Origin: Roseivirga sp. UBA6061
Lineage (GTDB): Bacteria; Bacteroidota; Bacteroidia; Cytophagales; Cyclobacteriaceae
DNA: 35,915 nucleotides
Direction of reading: 5' to 3'
NCBI GenBank assembly: GCA_002427745.1
Contig: DIYF01000051.1
Location: 1-35,915 of the forward strand
In this document: positions 10,201 through 18,619 of the stretch, in pieces
Layout: each line of letters starts with the position of its first letter
How positions within the stretch are numbered: position 1 is the stretch's first letter
Made by a program: the position numbers and the translations under genes
The notes under the pieces: generated by a model
Told to the model about the DNA's origin: nothing
The model's input: the letters and a program-made list of their open reading frames with translations, nothing else
The model's database searches: none

Positions 10201-13200
10201 ACCACGGTTCAGAATGTGACTATCACTGATAATGACTTCCCAACGGTAGACTTGAGTGTTTCGGCTAACACTGGTACAGAAGCCGCCCAGACGGTGATTA
10301 CGGTTACAGCTACTGCTTCTCAGGCGGTGACTGGTGATCAAATGGTTGACCTTGGAATCTCTGGAACTGACATTACAGCCTCTGATTACGTCCTCAGCAA
10401 TACTACCATTACCATTCTGGATGGCCAGACTACAGGCTCGGCCACTTTTATGGTTCAGGATGACGTGGATATAGAGGGTGCAGAGACAGCTACAATTACA
10501 GTCAGTAATCCATCTTCGGGGTTAACACTCGGTTCTACTACAGCTCAGAATGTGACCATCACCGACAATGACTTCCCAACCGTTGAATTGAGTGTCTCAG
10601 CCAATGCTGGCACTGAAGCAGCCCAGACGGTGATCACAGTGACTGCCACTGCTTCGGAAGCAGTTTCCAGTGATCAAACGGTTGATTTGGGAATCAGCGG
10701 CACTGGCATTACCAGTACCGACTATCTCCTAAACAATGCGATCATCACCATCTTGAATGGACAAACTACGGGTTCGGTTACTTTTACCATACAGGATGAC
10801 TTAGATATTGAGGGCTCCGAGATAGCTACACTGACCATCAGCAACCCGTCTTCTGGACTCACCTTAGGTTCGACTACTGCTCAAAATGTAACCATTACCG
10901 ATGATGACTTCCCAACGGTAGACTTGAGTGTTTCGGCTAACACTGGTACAGAAGCCGCCCAGACTGTGGTCACAGTGACTACTACTGCTTCGCAAGCAGT
11001 TTCCGGTGATCAGACGGTTGATTTGGGAATCAGCGGCACTGGCATTACAAGTACCGACTATCTCCTAAATAATACGACCATCACCATCTTGAATGGACAA
11101 ACTACGGGTTCGGTCACTTTTACTGTTCAGGATGATACGGATATTGAAGGGGTTGAAACAGCTACACTTACCATCAGTAATCCATCTTCCGGATTGAGCC
11201 TGGGTTCTACCACGGTTCAGAATGTGACTATCACGGACAATGACTTCCCAACGGTAGACTTGAGTGTTTCGGCTAACACTGGTACAGAAGCCGCCCAGAC
11301 GGTGATTACAGTTACCACTACTGCTTCTCAGGCAGTTACTGGTGATCAGACAGTTGACCTTGGGGTAAGTGGAACCGGTATCACCGGAACGGATTATGCT
11401 TTAAGTAATGCTATAATCACGATTCTGAACGGCCAGACCATGGGTACAGTGACTTTCACGGTTCAGGATGATTCAGACATAGAAGGTGCTGAAACCGCCA
11501 CACTTACCATCAGCAATCCGTCTTCTGGTATAACGCTGGGTGCTACCACGGCTCAGAATATCACCATTACGGATAATGACTTCCCAACGGTTGAGCTGAG
11601 TGTTTCTGCCAATGCAGGCACAGAGACTGATGGTACAACCATCACGGTAACGGCTACTGCCTCTCAGGTAGTGTCGGGAGGCCAGACCGTTGATCTAGCA
11701 ATATCTGGGACTGGTATAGCCAATACAGATTACACGCTTAGCAACACTAAAATAACTATCCTGGATGGACAGATTGCCGGTACAGTTACATTTACTGTTC
11801 AGGACGATTTGGTGATTGAAGGTACAGAAACCGCTACGCTAACCATTGGTAATCCTTCGTCAGGTTTGACCTTAGGAGCAACTGCCACTCAGAATATCAC
11901 CATTACGGATAATGACTTTCCAACAGTTGAACTCAGTGTTTCTGCCAATACAGGTACAGAGGCTGATGGTACAACTATCACGGTAACGGCTATGGCTTCT
12001 CAGGTAGTGGATGGTGACCAGACGGTTGACCTGGGAGTTGGTGGTACCGGTATTACGGGTACAGATTATACCCTTAGTAACACTCAGATAACCATCCTGG
12101 ATGGGCAGACCACTGGTACAGTAACATTTACTGTTCAGGACGATTTGGTTATTGAAGGCACAGAAACCGGCATGCTAACCATTGGTAATCCATCAGCTGG
12201 TTTGACTTTGGGAGCGACCACTACTCAAAACGTGATGATCACCGATAATGACTTTCCAACGGTCGATTTGAGCGTTTCGGCCAATGCCGGTACTGAGGCA
12301 GATCAGACGGTAATTACGGTTACCGCTACAGCTTCTCAGGCAGTAGATGGAGATCAGACGGTTGACCTGGGAGTAAGCGGAACAAGTATTACCAATACAG
12401 ATTATACCCTGAGCAATGCCACGATCACCATTTCGGATGGAGCAACCACGGGTATGGTTACTTTTACTATCCAGGATGATGCTGATATAGAAGGGGATGA
12501 GACCGCCACACTAATGATCAGCAACTCATCAGCCGGTTTGACTTTAGGAGCAACTGCCACTCAGAATATCACCATTTCGGATAATGATTTCCCAACGGTT
12601 GAACTGAGCGTTTCGGCAAATGCCGGCACAGAGGCTGATCAGACAATAATTACCGTCACGGCTACAGCCTCTCAGGTCGTAGATGGAGACCAGACAGTTG
12701 ACCTGGAAGTGAGTGGAACAGGTATCACAGGAACAGATTATACACTTTCCAATACGGCCATTACCATTCTGGATGGAGCAACAACCGACACAGTGACCTT
12801 TACCATCCAGGATGATGCGGATATTGAAGGTGATGAGACTACTATCTTAACGATTAGTAACCCATCTGCTGGTTTGACTTTGGGAGCTACGACTACCCAA
12901 AACGTAGTGATCACTGATAATGACTTTCCAACGGTTGAACTCAGTGTTTCTGCTAACGCTGGTACAGAAGCAGCCCAGACGGTGATTACGGTTACAGCTA
13001 CTACTTCTCAGACCGTGGATGGAAATCAAACGGTTGACTTAGCAGTGACTGGTACGGGCATTACCAATGCTGATTTTACGCTGACTAATACTTCCATCAC
13101 CATCCTGGATGGTCAGACTACCGGTACAGTCACATTTAATATTCAGGACGATTTAGTGATTGAAGGCACAGAAACCGCCATGCTAACCATTGGTAATGCT

Positions 13201-15540
13201 TCGTTAGGTTTGACCTTAGGAGCAACCGCCACTCAGAATATCACCATTACGGATAATGACTTTCCAACGGTTGAACTCAGCGTTTCGGCAAATGCTGGTA
13301 CAGAAGCAGATCAGACGGTGATTACGGTTACTGCTACAGCTTCTCAGGCCGTAGATGGAGATCAGACGGTTGATCTGGGAGTGAGTGGGACAGGTATTGC
13401 CAATACAGATTATACCCTGAGCAATGCCACCATTACCATTCCGGATGGAGTAACCACGGGTATGGTCACTTTTACCATCCAGGACGATGCAGATATTGAA
13501 GGAGATGAGACGGCCACACTGACGATCAGTAATCCTTCAGCCGGTGCAACGCTGGGAACCACCACCACCCAGAACGTGACTATCACGGATAATGACTTTC
13601 CAACGGTTCAGCTGAGTGTTTCAGCTAATTCCGGAACTGAGGTCGCTCAGACAGTAATCACTGTGACTGCTACAGCTTCTCAGGCCGTAGATGGAGATCA
13701 GACCGTTGATCTTGGAGTGAGTGGAACAGGTATTACCAATGCTGATTTTACGCTGACTAATACTGCCATTACCATCCTGGATGGAGCGACCACCGGTATG
13801 GTCACTTTTACCATCCAGGACGATGCGGATATTGAAGGAACAGAGACAGCTACTTTAACTATTAGTAACCCATCTACCGGACTGACTTTAGGTTCTACGA
13901 CCGCTCAGAATATCACCATTACGGATAATGATTTCCCAACAGTTGAACTCAGTGTTTCCACGAATACCGCAACTGAGGCCGCCCAGACAGTAATCACTGT
14001 GACTGCTACAGCTTCTCAGACCGTGGATGGAGATCAAACGGTTGACTTAGCAGTGACCGGTACAGGCATTGCCAATACCGACTATACCCTGAGTAGTGCT
14101 ACGATTACCATTCCGGATGGAGCCACCACGGGTGTGGCCACTTTTACTATCCAGGATGATGCGGATATAGAAGGAGATGAGACTGCTACATTGACGATCA
14201 GCAACCCCTCAGCCGGTGTAATACTGGGAACCACTACCACCCAGAACGTAACTATCACCGATAATGACTTTCCAACAGTTGAACTGAGCGTTTCTGCGAA
14301 TACCGGTACAGAGGCAGATCACACGGTCATTACGGTAACAGCTACTGCTTCTCAGGCAGTGGATGGAGATCAGACAGTCGATCTGGGAGTAAGCGGAACG
14401 GGGATTACCAATACCGACTATACCCTGAGTAGTGCTACGATTACCATTTTGGATGGCGTGACCACCGGCATGGTCACTTTTACGATTCAGGATGATGCGG
14501 ATATAGAAGGAGATGAGACTGCTATCCTGGTTATAGGTAATCCTTCTGCCGGGATTACTCTGGGTGTGGTCATAAGTGAGAATGTTACCATTATTGATAA
14601 TGATAAAGTCGAACCTGACCTGATCAATACCACCATTACAGCTTCACCAACGAGCCTGGTGGCAGATGGAGTTACTGCGAGTGTGATCACTGTCCATTTA
14701 ATAGATTCGGATGGTAACGCTCTGATGATATCCCGGGGAGTGGTCACCCTAAATGTTACAGGAAACGCTTTGCTGACTCCGGTCTCTGACAATGGTGATG
14801 GCACTTATACTGCGATGTTGACCAATACTGTAGCAGAGATGGTTACAGTAACAGGTCAATGGGACGGTCTTAATATTTCGACAGAAGTAGAGGTTGAGTT
14901 TACCCCTGATAACACTGATACCGATGGAGATGGAGTCTATGACAGACTTGAGGATCTCAATGGCAACGGAGATCTGGAAGATGACGATACGGACGGTGAT
15001 GGTATTCCGAATTACCTTGATACTGATGATGATGGAGACTCTATCCCAACAAAAGATGAGGATATCGATGGTGATGGAGATCCACAAAATGATGATACGG
15101 ATGAAGATCAGATTCCCAACTATCTGGATGACGATGATGATAATGATGGTATTATGACCATCGATGAGGATGCCAATGGCAATCTGGATCTCTTTGATGA
15201 TGATACAGATGGTGATGACATTCCCAATTTCCTGGATCCAATCGAGAACATGGTAGTGGATAAGCTATTCAGTCCGAATGGAGATGGTATCAATGATGTG
15301 CTCCAAATCCGGGATGCCGAAAAATTCCCGAATAATAAGGTCAGCATATTCAACAGACAGGGGAGCCTCATTTTTGAAATAGAAGCCTACGATAACAGAG
15401 GACGCGTATGGAATGGCATTCCTAACAAAGGTTTGCTTGCCAGTGGAGATAAAATTGTCCCGAATGGAACCTACTTCTATGTTATTGAACCTAATGATGG
15501 TTCTGAAACCATTACGGGCTTCTTTATACTCAAACGCTGA
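7204..15540 (+). CDS. 2778-aa DUF285/Calx-beta adhesin with T9SS type B C-terminal domain
   Basis: Domains in order: signal peptide (1 to about 20); beta-rich region (about 70-250); nine BspA-like DUF285 repeats of exactly 25 aa with the motif SSWxVSNVTDM (283-507), closed by a two-Cys segment near 540-558; three divergent Calx-beta domains (about 560-676, 677-785, 786-899); fourteen near-identical 112-aa Calx-beta units beginning LSVSAN (about 905-2472); an invasin-like Ig domain (about 2472-2570); an Asp-rich TSP3-like calcium-binding stretch (about 2570-2678); and the gliding-motility-associated type IX sorting domain with FSPNGDGIND (about 2683-2778). It should be exported by Sec, cross the outer membrane by T9SS, and form a long calcium-stiffened stalk presenting the N-terminal DUF285 tip. 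The porP copy starts 4 bases after the stop. The ATG at 7204 gives a good signal peptide. The binding target is unknown. Confidence 0.95.
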   Translation: MIRFATVFIFLFSIAGFGAIVLEEYIVDNNGNGTDSKGSIGIISGDVGFAEPTPSELNSVTNVTTINSKVTLTANRTSIVENAGSLRLIVSADVAPSSDLTMNLGYSGTATAFGIDHTRVSSITIPGGSTSQNATLTIDAAATPQGFVTTWRPAKTTIVIPTLSSSGPYNYSVTWTNLSNTGVGDGSASAQTGNYTITGLTARDTYQVEITGIFPHFYMNMQGGRNDLRTIEQWGNIAWRSMERAFMGCENLTYNATDAPDLSGVTNASYMFSRTRRFNGNLSSWNVSNVRDMNNMFASAFDFNGDLSSWNVGNVTDMSSMFASASDFNRNLSSWNVSNVRDMSNMFEFAARFDQNIGGWNMSNVTDISSMFSFAGSFNGNISSWDVSNVTNMTNLFNNAQSFREDIGSWDVSKITDMAGVFNGAHGFNQDISSWDVSNVTDMIFMFNDAESFNRDISSWDVSKVTDMRWMFRGAESFNQDIGSWNVSNVTNMTDMLNNSGMTVTNYDNTLIGWAAQTLRANVQLGATSLAYCNGKSARNILTGSLNNWTISGDNLDCSGFSTFTVDDPSVAEGDAGSATLTFTVTLSDPAPAGGATVDYVTSDGTASSASDYTSTSGTLNFTFGETTKTIDVTISSDTEIEDDEQITLTLSNPTGSFVTIGDATGIGTITNDDVAVPEVTLSATVSPIAENGGTSTLTATTDVAVSSDEAITISYAGTATNGVDYTGSTTITILSGATTGSITITGLDDSTDDDGETIIATITATQTVDIGADNSETITITDDDPLPQISINDITVNESAGTATATVSIDRESNNDVTIFYQTSDGTAAAGTDYTKIAFGTTFVTINAGATSTTISVSITDDSLDEEDETFVINNLATFVSDATIADGSGTVTIIDDDPTPINLSVSANAGTEADGTAITVTATASQAVLGNQTVDLGVSGTGINGTDYTLDNTNITILDGQTTGSVTFTILDDTDIEGVETATLTVSNPSSGLTLGSTTVQNVTITDNDFPTVDLSVSANTGTEAAQTVITVTATASQAVTGDQMVDLGISGTDITASDYVLSNTTITILDGQTTGSATFMVQDDVDIEGAETATITVSNPSSGLTLGSTTAQNVTITDNDFPTVELSVSANAGTEAAQTVITVTATASEAVSSDQTVDLGISGTGITSTDYLLNNAIITILNGQTTGSVTFTIQDDLDIEGSEIATLTISNPSSGLTLGSTTAQNVTITDDDFPTVDLSVSANTGTEAAQTVVTVTTTASQAVSGDQTVDLGISGTGITSTDYLLNNTTITILNGQTTGSVTFTVQDDTDIEGVETATLTISNPSSGLSLGSTTVQNVTITDNDFPTVDLSVSANTGTEAAQTVITVTTTASQAVTGDQTVDLGVSGTGITGTDYALSNAIITILNGQTMGTVTFTVQDDSDIEGAETATLTISNPSSGITLGATTAQNITITDNDFPTVELSVSANAGTETDGTTITVTATASQVVSGGQTVDLAISGTGIANTDYTLSNTKITILDGQIAGTVTFTVQDDLVIEGTETATLTIGNPSSGLTLGATATQNITITDNDFPTVELSVSANTGTEADGTTITVTAMASQVVDGDQTVDLGVGGTGITGTDYTLSNTQITILDGQTTGTVTFTVQDDLVIEGTETGMLTIGNPSAGLTLGATTTQNVMITDNDFPTVDLSVSANAGTEADQTVITVTATASQAVDGDQTVDLGVSGTSITNTDYTLSNATITISDGATTGMVTFTIQDDADIEGDETATLMISNSSAGLTLGATATQNITISDNDFPTVELSVSANAGTEADQTIITVTATASQVVDGDQTVDLEVSGTGITGTDYTLSNTAITILDGATTDTVTFTIQDDADIEGDETTILTISNPSAGLTLGATTTQNVVITDNDFPTVELSVSANAGTEAAQTVITVTATTSQTVDGNQTVDLAVTGTGITNADFTLTNTSITILDGQTTGTVTFNIQDDLVIEGTETAMLTIGNASLGLTLGATATQNITITDNDFPTVELSVSANAGTEADQTVITVTATASQAVDGDQTVDLGVSGTGIANTDYTLSNATITIPDGVTTGMVTFTIQDDADIEGDETATLTISNPSAGATLGTTTTQNVTITDNDFPTVQLSVSANSGTEVAQTVITVTATASQAVDGDQTVDLGVSGTGITNADFTLTNTAITILDGATTGMVTFTIQDDADIEGTETATLTISNPSTGLTLGSTTAQNITITDNDFPTVELSVSTNTATEAAQTVITVTATASQTVDGDQTVDLAVTGTGIANTDYTLSSATITIPDGATTGVATFTIQDDADIEGDETATLTISNPSAGVILGTTTTQNVTITDNDFPTVELSVSANTGTEADHTVITVTATASQAVDGDQTVDLGVSGTGITNTDYTLSSATITILDGVTTGMVTFTIQDDADIEGDETAILVIGNPSAGITLGVVISENVTIIDNDKVEPDLINTTITASPTSLVADGVTASVITVHLIDSDGNALMISRGVVTLNVTGNALLTPVSDNGDGTYTAMLTNTVAEMVTVTGQWDGLNISTEVEVEFTPDNTDTDGDGVYDRLEDLNGNGDLEDDDTDGDGIPNYLDTDDDGDSIPTKDEDIDGDGDPQNDDTDEDQIPNYLDDDDDNDGIMTIDEDANGNLDLFDDDTDGDDIPNFLDPIENMVVDKLFSPNGDGINDVLQIRDAEKFPNNKVSIFNRQGSLIFEIEAYDNRGRVWNGIPNKGLLASGDKIVPNGTYFYVIEPNDGSETITGFFILKR
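8050..8724 (+). repeat. Nine in-frame 75-bp DUF285 (BspA-like) repeats
   Basis: Nine consecutive 75-bp units encode 25 residues each, with core SSW[ND]VSNVTDM followed by a variable MF...F segment. The spacing from the first unit (8050) to the ninth (8650) is exactly 8 x 75 bp, with no net indel. This protein repeat family occurs in BspA-like surface proteins and Mycoplasma lipoproteins. Here it probably forms the outer tip of the adhesin. Confidence 0.9.
9916..14619 (+). repeat. Fourteen-unit 336-bp Calx-beta tandem array
   Basis: Taking the Leu codon of LSVSAN as the unit start, units begin at 9916, 10252, 10588 and so on to 14284. All fourteen fit an exact 336-bp period (112 aa). Units differ by scattered substitutions, with patches shared between non-adjacent units, which fits unequal exchange and gene conversion. 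The same unit occurs in the first adhesin at 211, 547, 883 and 1219. Confidence 0.95.
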
Positions 15541-15544
15541 TAAG

Positions 15545-16480
15545 ATGGTATTAAGAAAACTGTTTACGACTCTGATGCTATTGTTTTCTTGGCCCATGTT
15601 TTTGTCGGGACAACAACAGATACTCAATACACAGTATGTGTTTAACAGACACCTGATTAACCCGGCTTATACCGGCCTGGGTAGTAAGTTACAAGCCTCG
15701 ATGCTTTACAGGCAACAGTGGGTGGGTATAGAAGGAGCTCCTAATACCCAGGCACTTTCATTACATGCACCGATCAACCGCAATAAGAACGCTGCTTTGG
15801 GTGGCATCATTATCAGGGATCAGATTGGTGTTACAACACAACTGGGAGTTTATATGACAGGAAGCTATATCCTCCAGTTAAAGAGTAAGACATATCTGTC
15901 TTTCGGATTGCAGGGGGGGATACTGAATGACCAGACCAATTTCTCAGAGCTGGAAGGCTTTGCCGATGATCCCTTGTTTGCTTCGGGTGTCATAAGTGAG
16001 TTCAGACCGAATTTTGGAGCGGGTGTTTATATTTTCGATGACAGATTTCATCTGGGAATCTCTGTTCCGAACCTATTCGAACAGAAATTTCAGCAATTCT
16101 CTTTTCAGGAGAGCGCAGACATTTTTCCATTTGTTTACATAGATGCAGGATACCTCTTTCATCTGAAAAACGGATGGACACTTGATGTGAGCACTTTGAT
16201 GAGAAAAGAGCCTCAACTACCGGTTCAGTTTGATATTAATGGGGTTATCGGGGTCAGAGATCTACTCTGGTTCGGACTGTCATATCGTTCCTTTGAATCT
16301 TACGATGCCCTGTTCAGGGTGAAGCTAAGTCGAGACTATTACTTTGCCTACTCCTATGATATCTCTACCGGGCCGGCTTCCCTGAGTCGGGTAAATGCGG
16401 GGTCTCATGAATTTATGTTACAATTTGGTCTCAATCGTCCTGTTCGTCCCAGAGGTATGGAGCGATTCAAAAAATGGTAA
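15545..16480 (+). CDS. PorP/SprF-family type IX secretion membrane protein (copy B)
   Basis: 311 aa, the same length as the 2480-3415 copy. A signal peptide (about 1-22, ending FLSGQQQ) is followed by the family opening with QYVFNRHLINPAYTG and a predicted outer-membrane barrel. The ATG at 15545 lies 4 bases after the adhesin stop, matching the spacing in the other cassette. Most substitutions against copy A are conservative in the mature part, but the signal peptides differ more: RKLFTTLMLLFSW here against RKLLTILLLMFFL there. It probably supports secretion or anchoring of the 2778-aa adhesin, and the two copies may be interchangeable. Confidence 0.93.
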   Translation: MVLRKLFTTLMLLFSWPMFLSGQQQILNTQYVFNRHLINPAYTGLGSKLQASMLYRQQWVGIEGAPNTQALSLHAPINRNKNAALGGIIIRDQIGVTTQLGVYMTGSYILQLKSKTYLSFGLQGGILNDQTNFSELEGFADDPLFASGVISEFRPNFGAGVYIFDDRFHLGISVPNLFEQKFQQFSFQESADIFPFVYIDAGYLFHLKNGWTLDVSTLMRKEPQLPVQFDINGVIGVRDLLWFGLSYRSFESYDALFRVKLSRDYYFAYSYDISTGPASLSRVNAGSHEFMLQFGLNRPVRPRGMERFKKW

Positions 16481-16657
16481 GTCGCGTGAAGTATCTTTGA
16501 TCTTATAAGGCAGAAGTCTCGCAGAATTTTATCAACCCTGTAAACCTTTCCATGACTTTTTAGTACGTTTAAATAAGGTCCCGGTCCTGACTATATCTCC
16601 GGGTCACTTTTTGGGTAAACAAACATCAAGGTCATTTCACGAGAGCTACTTCTGATC

Positions 16658-17671
16658 ATGAGTCTGCTGGGAGTCTTTAACGGACTCTTTCTCACCGGCT
16701 ATTTTCTCTTTAACAGAAAAGAGACCCGGTATCGCAATGTCTATTTGGGGTTGTTACTACTTGCCCTGGTAATCAGGATTGGCAAGTCTGTATTTTTCTA
16801 TTTCGATAGCGGTCTGAACGAAAACTATATTCTTATCGGTCTGCTGGGCTGTGTGGCCATCGGGCCGATGACACTGTATTTCGCTCGTTCGCAGATAAGC
16901 GGCAACAAGGCTTTTGATAAGAAAAGTCTCCTGCATTTAATCCCCCTGGTATTAGTCGCACTTTATGCTGTTTTCTTTGTGTCGTACGATGAAGACCGAA
17001 GCCTCTGGCGTACCTATATCGTTACGGGCATTTATTACTATTGGGGTGTCTACTCTCTGTATGCCGTTTTTCTGGTGGTTCGGGAGGTGTATGTCCGAAA
17101 GAATGCCTTTCCTGAATCAGGCTGGACGCAGGGTGTAATCCTGGGAGTTACCCTGATCTGGCTGGCTTACCTTACTTCCAGCTTTACCTCTTATCTTACC
17201 GGAGCCCTGACCTTCTCTTTTGCCGTATACCTGCTTGCCTGGATCATCATTACCGGTTCCAGAAAAAAGGAGGCACCCAAGAAGGCAAAACCAGTTCAGA
17301 ACAATGCGATATCAGCGGAGGAAGTGGATAGAATTGGTCGTAAGATCAAAGCCGTCTTACTGGAAGACCAGCGTTTTAAATCTCCGGACCTGACTATGCC
17401 GGCCCTTGCTAAACTGACTGGTCAGACGCCCCACCAGTTTTCTTCATTTATCAATGAGCAGCTCAATCAGAATTTCTCCCAGCTGATCAATTCTTACAGG
17501 GTAGATGCTGCAAAGGAAATGTTGCGAACAGAAGTGCACCTTACGGTCGAAGCCATTGGTTTTGACTGTGGTTTCAACTCTCCATCCACGTTTCATACTG
17601 CTTTTAAAAAGGCCACGGGTCTGACCCCTGCCGGCTACCGAAAACAGCAGGTAGTTTCTTCTGATTTATAA
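16658..17671 (+). CDS. Membrane-anchored AraC-family transcriptional regulator
   Basis: 337 aa. About seven hydrophobic helices (residues 1-205, beginning LLGVFNGLFLTGYFLF) are joined by a basic Lys-rich linker (about 206-220) to a C-terminal AraC DNA-binding domain (about 235-335) with two helix-turn-helix segments; the second is marked by EAIGFDCGFNSPSTFHTAFKKATGLTPAGYRK. This topology is common in Bacteroidota, where the membrane part is thought to sense an unknown signal. The frame upstream of 16658 would encode hydrophobic residues similar to family N-termini but has no ATG, GTG or TTG before a stop, so the ATG at 16658 is kept. Targets are unknown; the neighbouring secreted protein at 17816 is one possibility. 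Confidence 0.88.
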   Translation: MSLLGVFNGLFLTGYFLFNRKETRYRNVYLGLLLLALVIRIGKSVFFYFDSGLNENYILIGLLGCVAIGPMTLYFARSQISGNKAFDKKSLLHLIPLVLVALYAVFFVSYDEDRSLWRTYIVTGIYYYWGVYSLYAVFLVVREVYVRKNAFPESGWTQGVILGVTLIWLAYLTSSFTSYLTGALTFSFAVYLLAWIIITGSRKKEAPKKAKPVQNNAISAEEVDRIGRKIKAVLLEDQRFKSPDLTMPALAKLTGQTPHQFSSFINEQLNQNFSQLINSYRVDAAKEMLRTEVHLTVEAIGFDCGFNSPSTFHTAFKKATGLTPAGYRKQQVVSSDL

Positions 17672-17815
17672 ATCTGAAGTTTCGTTTTATCCAGTAAAAG
17701 GACTTCGGTTCGCAGATTGTGCATATTGAGCTTGATCCGGTGAAGCCGCTGTAAAGCAAATCAGGCAGCCCGGAAACAATCAGAAACTCACTTAACAAAC
17801 ATTCAAAACAACAAC

Positions 17816-18232
17816 ATGAAAAGAACCTTGTTCTCAATGATCGTGCTGGTAGTCATCAGTACTATGACCTATGCTCAGACTGACAAAGAAGCTGTGACAG
17901 CTACAGCTATGGATTATATAGAAGGTACTGCCAATGGCGATATTGAAAGAATCAAAAGAGCTTTTACTGAAACGGCTGCCCTATACGGGGTGAATGGCGA
18001 TGGCAGTATGAGATATATTCCCATTGATAAGTATGTCACTTATTTCAAGCCTGGTGAAAAGAACGACCGAAAGGGTAAGATTGTGGCAATAGACATTGTT
18101 AATAATGCGGCAAACGTAAAAATTGAGATTCTTTCGGGTGACTGGAAATACACTGATTTTTTGTTACTGCTTAAGCTGAAAGAAGGCTGGAAGATTGTGA
18201 ATAAGTCGTATACCCGGGTAAAAGTCAGATAG
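17816..18232 (+). CDS. Secreted lumazine-binding/NTF2-like small protein
   Basis: 138 aa. The signal peptide (1 to about 20, ending TYAQ) is followed by one compact alpha+beta domain (about 24-138) resembling the putative lumazine-binding (Lumazine_bd_2) branch of the NTF2/SnoaL fold. Features are an N-terminal helix with AMDYIEGTANGDIERIKRAF, a central YVTYF segment, and C-terminal strands ending GWKIVNKSYTRVK. Such proteins occur alone in the periplasm of many Bacteroidota and have no established reaction. It lies 144 bp after the AraC regulator on the same strand. A purine-poor but A-rich leader precedes the ATG. The fold is reasonably clear; the function is unknown. Confidence 0.78.
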   Translation: MKRTLFSMIVLVVISTMTYAQTDKEAVTATAMDYIEGTANGDIERIKRAFTETAALYGVNGDGSMRYIPIDKYVTYFKPGEKNDRKGKIVAIDIVNNAANVKIEILSGDWKYTDFLLLLKLKEGWKIVNKSYTRVKVR

Positions 18233-18619
18233 AGTATTTCCATTAATCTGTCATAAGCAACGAAGTGAAGCCTGCTTGCGGTAAAGGCAGGCAGTCTCCA
18301 CATGTCACTCAAAAACGATATTGAGATTACTTCATTGCTCCTACGTTGAAGCTTTCACCTGTGGCCAAAGCCTTTGGCGAAGGACTCAACGCAAGCGTTT
18401 CATTCGTGATGACGATTTCTTTGACTTTTGAGACAGCCTCTTTTTGATTAATGCGATTGTACGATAATGATCGGATTATGTAGCATCAGTGTTCAGTCCC
18501 GAACTGAAATCTGAAGCTTCATATCACAGAGACGCTCTTATGAGTGAACGGAGGCTCATTCTGGGATTTGGTATTTTTTTTGATAAACTGTGAGCTAAAT
18601 TGCGACCTTCAGTACAGCA
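18233..18619. repeat. Gene-free region with a decayed palindromic repeat and a copy of a 21.0-kb repeat
   Basis: 387 bases with no supported gene. About 18256-18420 shows remnants of a long imperfect palindrome: CAACGAAGTGAAGC at 18259-18272 is partly mirrored by ACTTCATTGCTCCTACGTTG further on, and an internal hairpin pairs GCCTGC (18270-18275) with GCAGGC (18287-18292). A separate perfect 15-base palindrome, GCCAAAGCCTTTGGC, sits at 18364-18378. From about 18408 to 18447 the sequence TGACGATTnCTTTnACTTTTGAGACAGCC matches the repeat at 21042-21078 in the same orientation. The whole resembles non-autonomous intergenic repeat elements scattered through Cytophagales genomes, but that family assignment is from memory. 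Confidence 0.6.

Noticed and set aside
9916..14619. Regular repeat array considered as CRISPR or satellite DNA
   Set aside because: The period is 336 bp, fully coding in one frame, with no short repeat/unique spacer alternation.
14487..15087. Minus-strand open frames opposite the Ig and TSP3 region, also seen opposite the first adhesin
   Set aside because: Conserved only because the plus-strand sequence is duplicated; low-complexity products without start signals.
16492..16499. TATCTTTG box as a promoter for the AraC regulator
   Set aside because: No TTG at 19-21 bp upstream, and it lies about 160 bp from the start codon.
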